Origin: Maribacter vaceletii | GTDB taxonomy: Bacteria > Bacteroidota > Bacteroidia > Flavobacteriales > Flavobacteriaceae | Direction: 5' to 3' | Assembly (NCBI RefSeq): GCF_003634105.1 | Contig: NZ_RBIQ01000014.1 | Coordinates: 1 to 64,000, forward strand | Length of the DNA stretch: 64,000 nt | In this document: positions 63,745 through 64,000 of the stretch, piece by piece | Layout of the letters: each line of letters begins with the position of its first letter | Numbering within the stretch: position 1 is the stretch's first letter | Notes under the pieces: model-generated | What the model was told of the DNA's origin: nothing | The model's database searches: none | What the model saw: only the letters and a program-made list of their open reading frames with translations | Translations under genes and position numbers: made by a program

Positions 63745-64000
63745 TTATTTAATTTTTAAAGAAAAAAGTTCTTTACCTTCAATTGCTCCTGTAAGATAAT
63801 CATTTGGCTCTACTTTACCAACACCTGCTGGCGTACCTGTAAAAATTATATCGCCTTTTTTTAACATAAAATATTGAGATACATAAGCTATTAGTTCGTC
63901 TATTTTCCACAACATTAAACTTGTATTTCCTTTTTGAACTATCTCATTATTCTTTTGTAATTCAAAATTTATTGCATTTATATCTTTAAATGTATTTACT
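63745..64000 (-). CDS. Fumarylacetoacetate hydrolase-family protein, C-terminal fragment
   Basis: The last 84 codons of a gene that starts beyond the window. The frame ends at TAA 63745 and reads WKIDELIAYVSQYFMLKKGD, then IIFTGTPAGVGKVEPNDYL, then IEGKELFSLKIK. GD-x-I-x-TGTPAGVG is the C-terminal signature of the FAH family (fumarylacetoacetase, hydratase/decarboxylase and acylpyruvase enzymes). The metal ligands lie upstream, outside the window. It sits 5 bp before the Hpt gene on the same strand. Confidence 0.88.
   Translation of the reverse strand, partial: VNTFKDINAINFELQKNNEIVQKGNTSLMLWKIDELIAYVSQYFMLKKGDIIFTGTPAGVGKVEPNDYLTGAIEGKELFSLKIK

Overview
The window looks like a chromosomal segment from a marine-type member of the Flavobacteriaceae (Bacteroidota). 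The evidence is very AT-rich DNA, many short secreted proteins with SpII lipoprotein or Sec signals, outer-membrane beta-barrels, recurrent TAnnTTTG promoter -7 elements, weak Shine-Dalgarno sequences, and marker genes typical of the phylum: the DUF4295 protein beside L33/L28, DUF3820, BshC, LysM+PBP1, and a LytTR regulator paired with a TPR histidine kinase. I see no tRNA, rRNA, CRISPR array, phage block or transposase gene.

Layout. 1-3.5 kb: the 5' end of a galactose-oxidase-like gene, then an ECF sigma / membrane anti-sigma-like / DUF4097 / GIN-domain envelope operon. 3.5-10.2 kb: an MFS transporter, an M48 lipoprotein protease, a GH31 glucosidase and glycogen branching enzyme GlgB. 10.4-18.8 kb: a collagen-like lipoprotein, secreted MsrB, LpdA, a Dph6-like ATPase, AroQ, beta-barrels, XerD and NDH-2. 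19.1-23.5 kb: a second ECF sigma with a four-helix membrane protein, PlsC, a NUDIX CoA pyrophosphatase, a cyclophilin lipoprotein, a TRIC channel and a YfiM-like protein. 23.7-29.5 kb: an accessory-looking stretch with VOC protein and YafY/WYL regulator, MepB, a four-gene arsenic operon (arsR, DUF6428, ArsC-like phosphatase, ACR3 pump) and a GAF histidine kinase. Two copies of a 100-bp palindromic repeat lie inside this stretch and a third lies at 18.9 kb.

29.5-39 kb is mostly housekeeping: a nitronate monooxygenase, MnmA, a four-domain fasciclin lipoprotein, YidC, PyrG, DUF3820 and a Tat-exported TIM-barrel isomerase. 39-45.6 kb holds an unrecognised 250-aa protein, a 58-aa lipoprotein behind a cluster of ACATGT half-sites, a LytTR / TPR-kinase pair, and a divergent operon of four secreted proteins that may be its target. 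45.6-64 kb: DUF922 protease, LysM-PBP1 protein, GuaA, a PPOX protein, PLP decarboxylase, GT39, BshC, M14 peptidase, RimO, a serine hydrolase, FtsY, DUF4295-L33-L28, CinA, an Hpt protein and the end of an FAH-family gene.

The most useful non-gene signals are: the three copies of a REP/MITE-like repeat, one of which supplies the C-terminus of a histidine kinase; a matched pair of putative ArsR operators; a TGACAT-TAG-ATGTCA palindrome upstream of the VOC gene; divergent genes whose start codons share one CATG; and TAnnTTTG elements only 3-6 nt from start codons, which suggests leaderless transcripts. All functional calls come from reading motifs; no database search was run.
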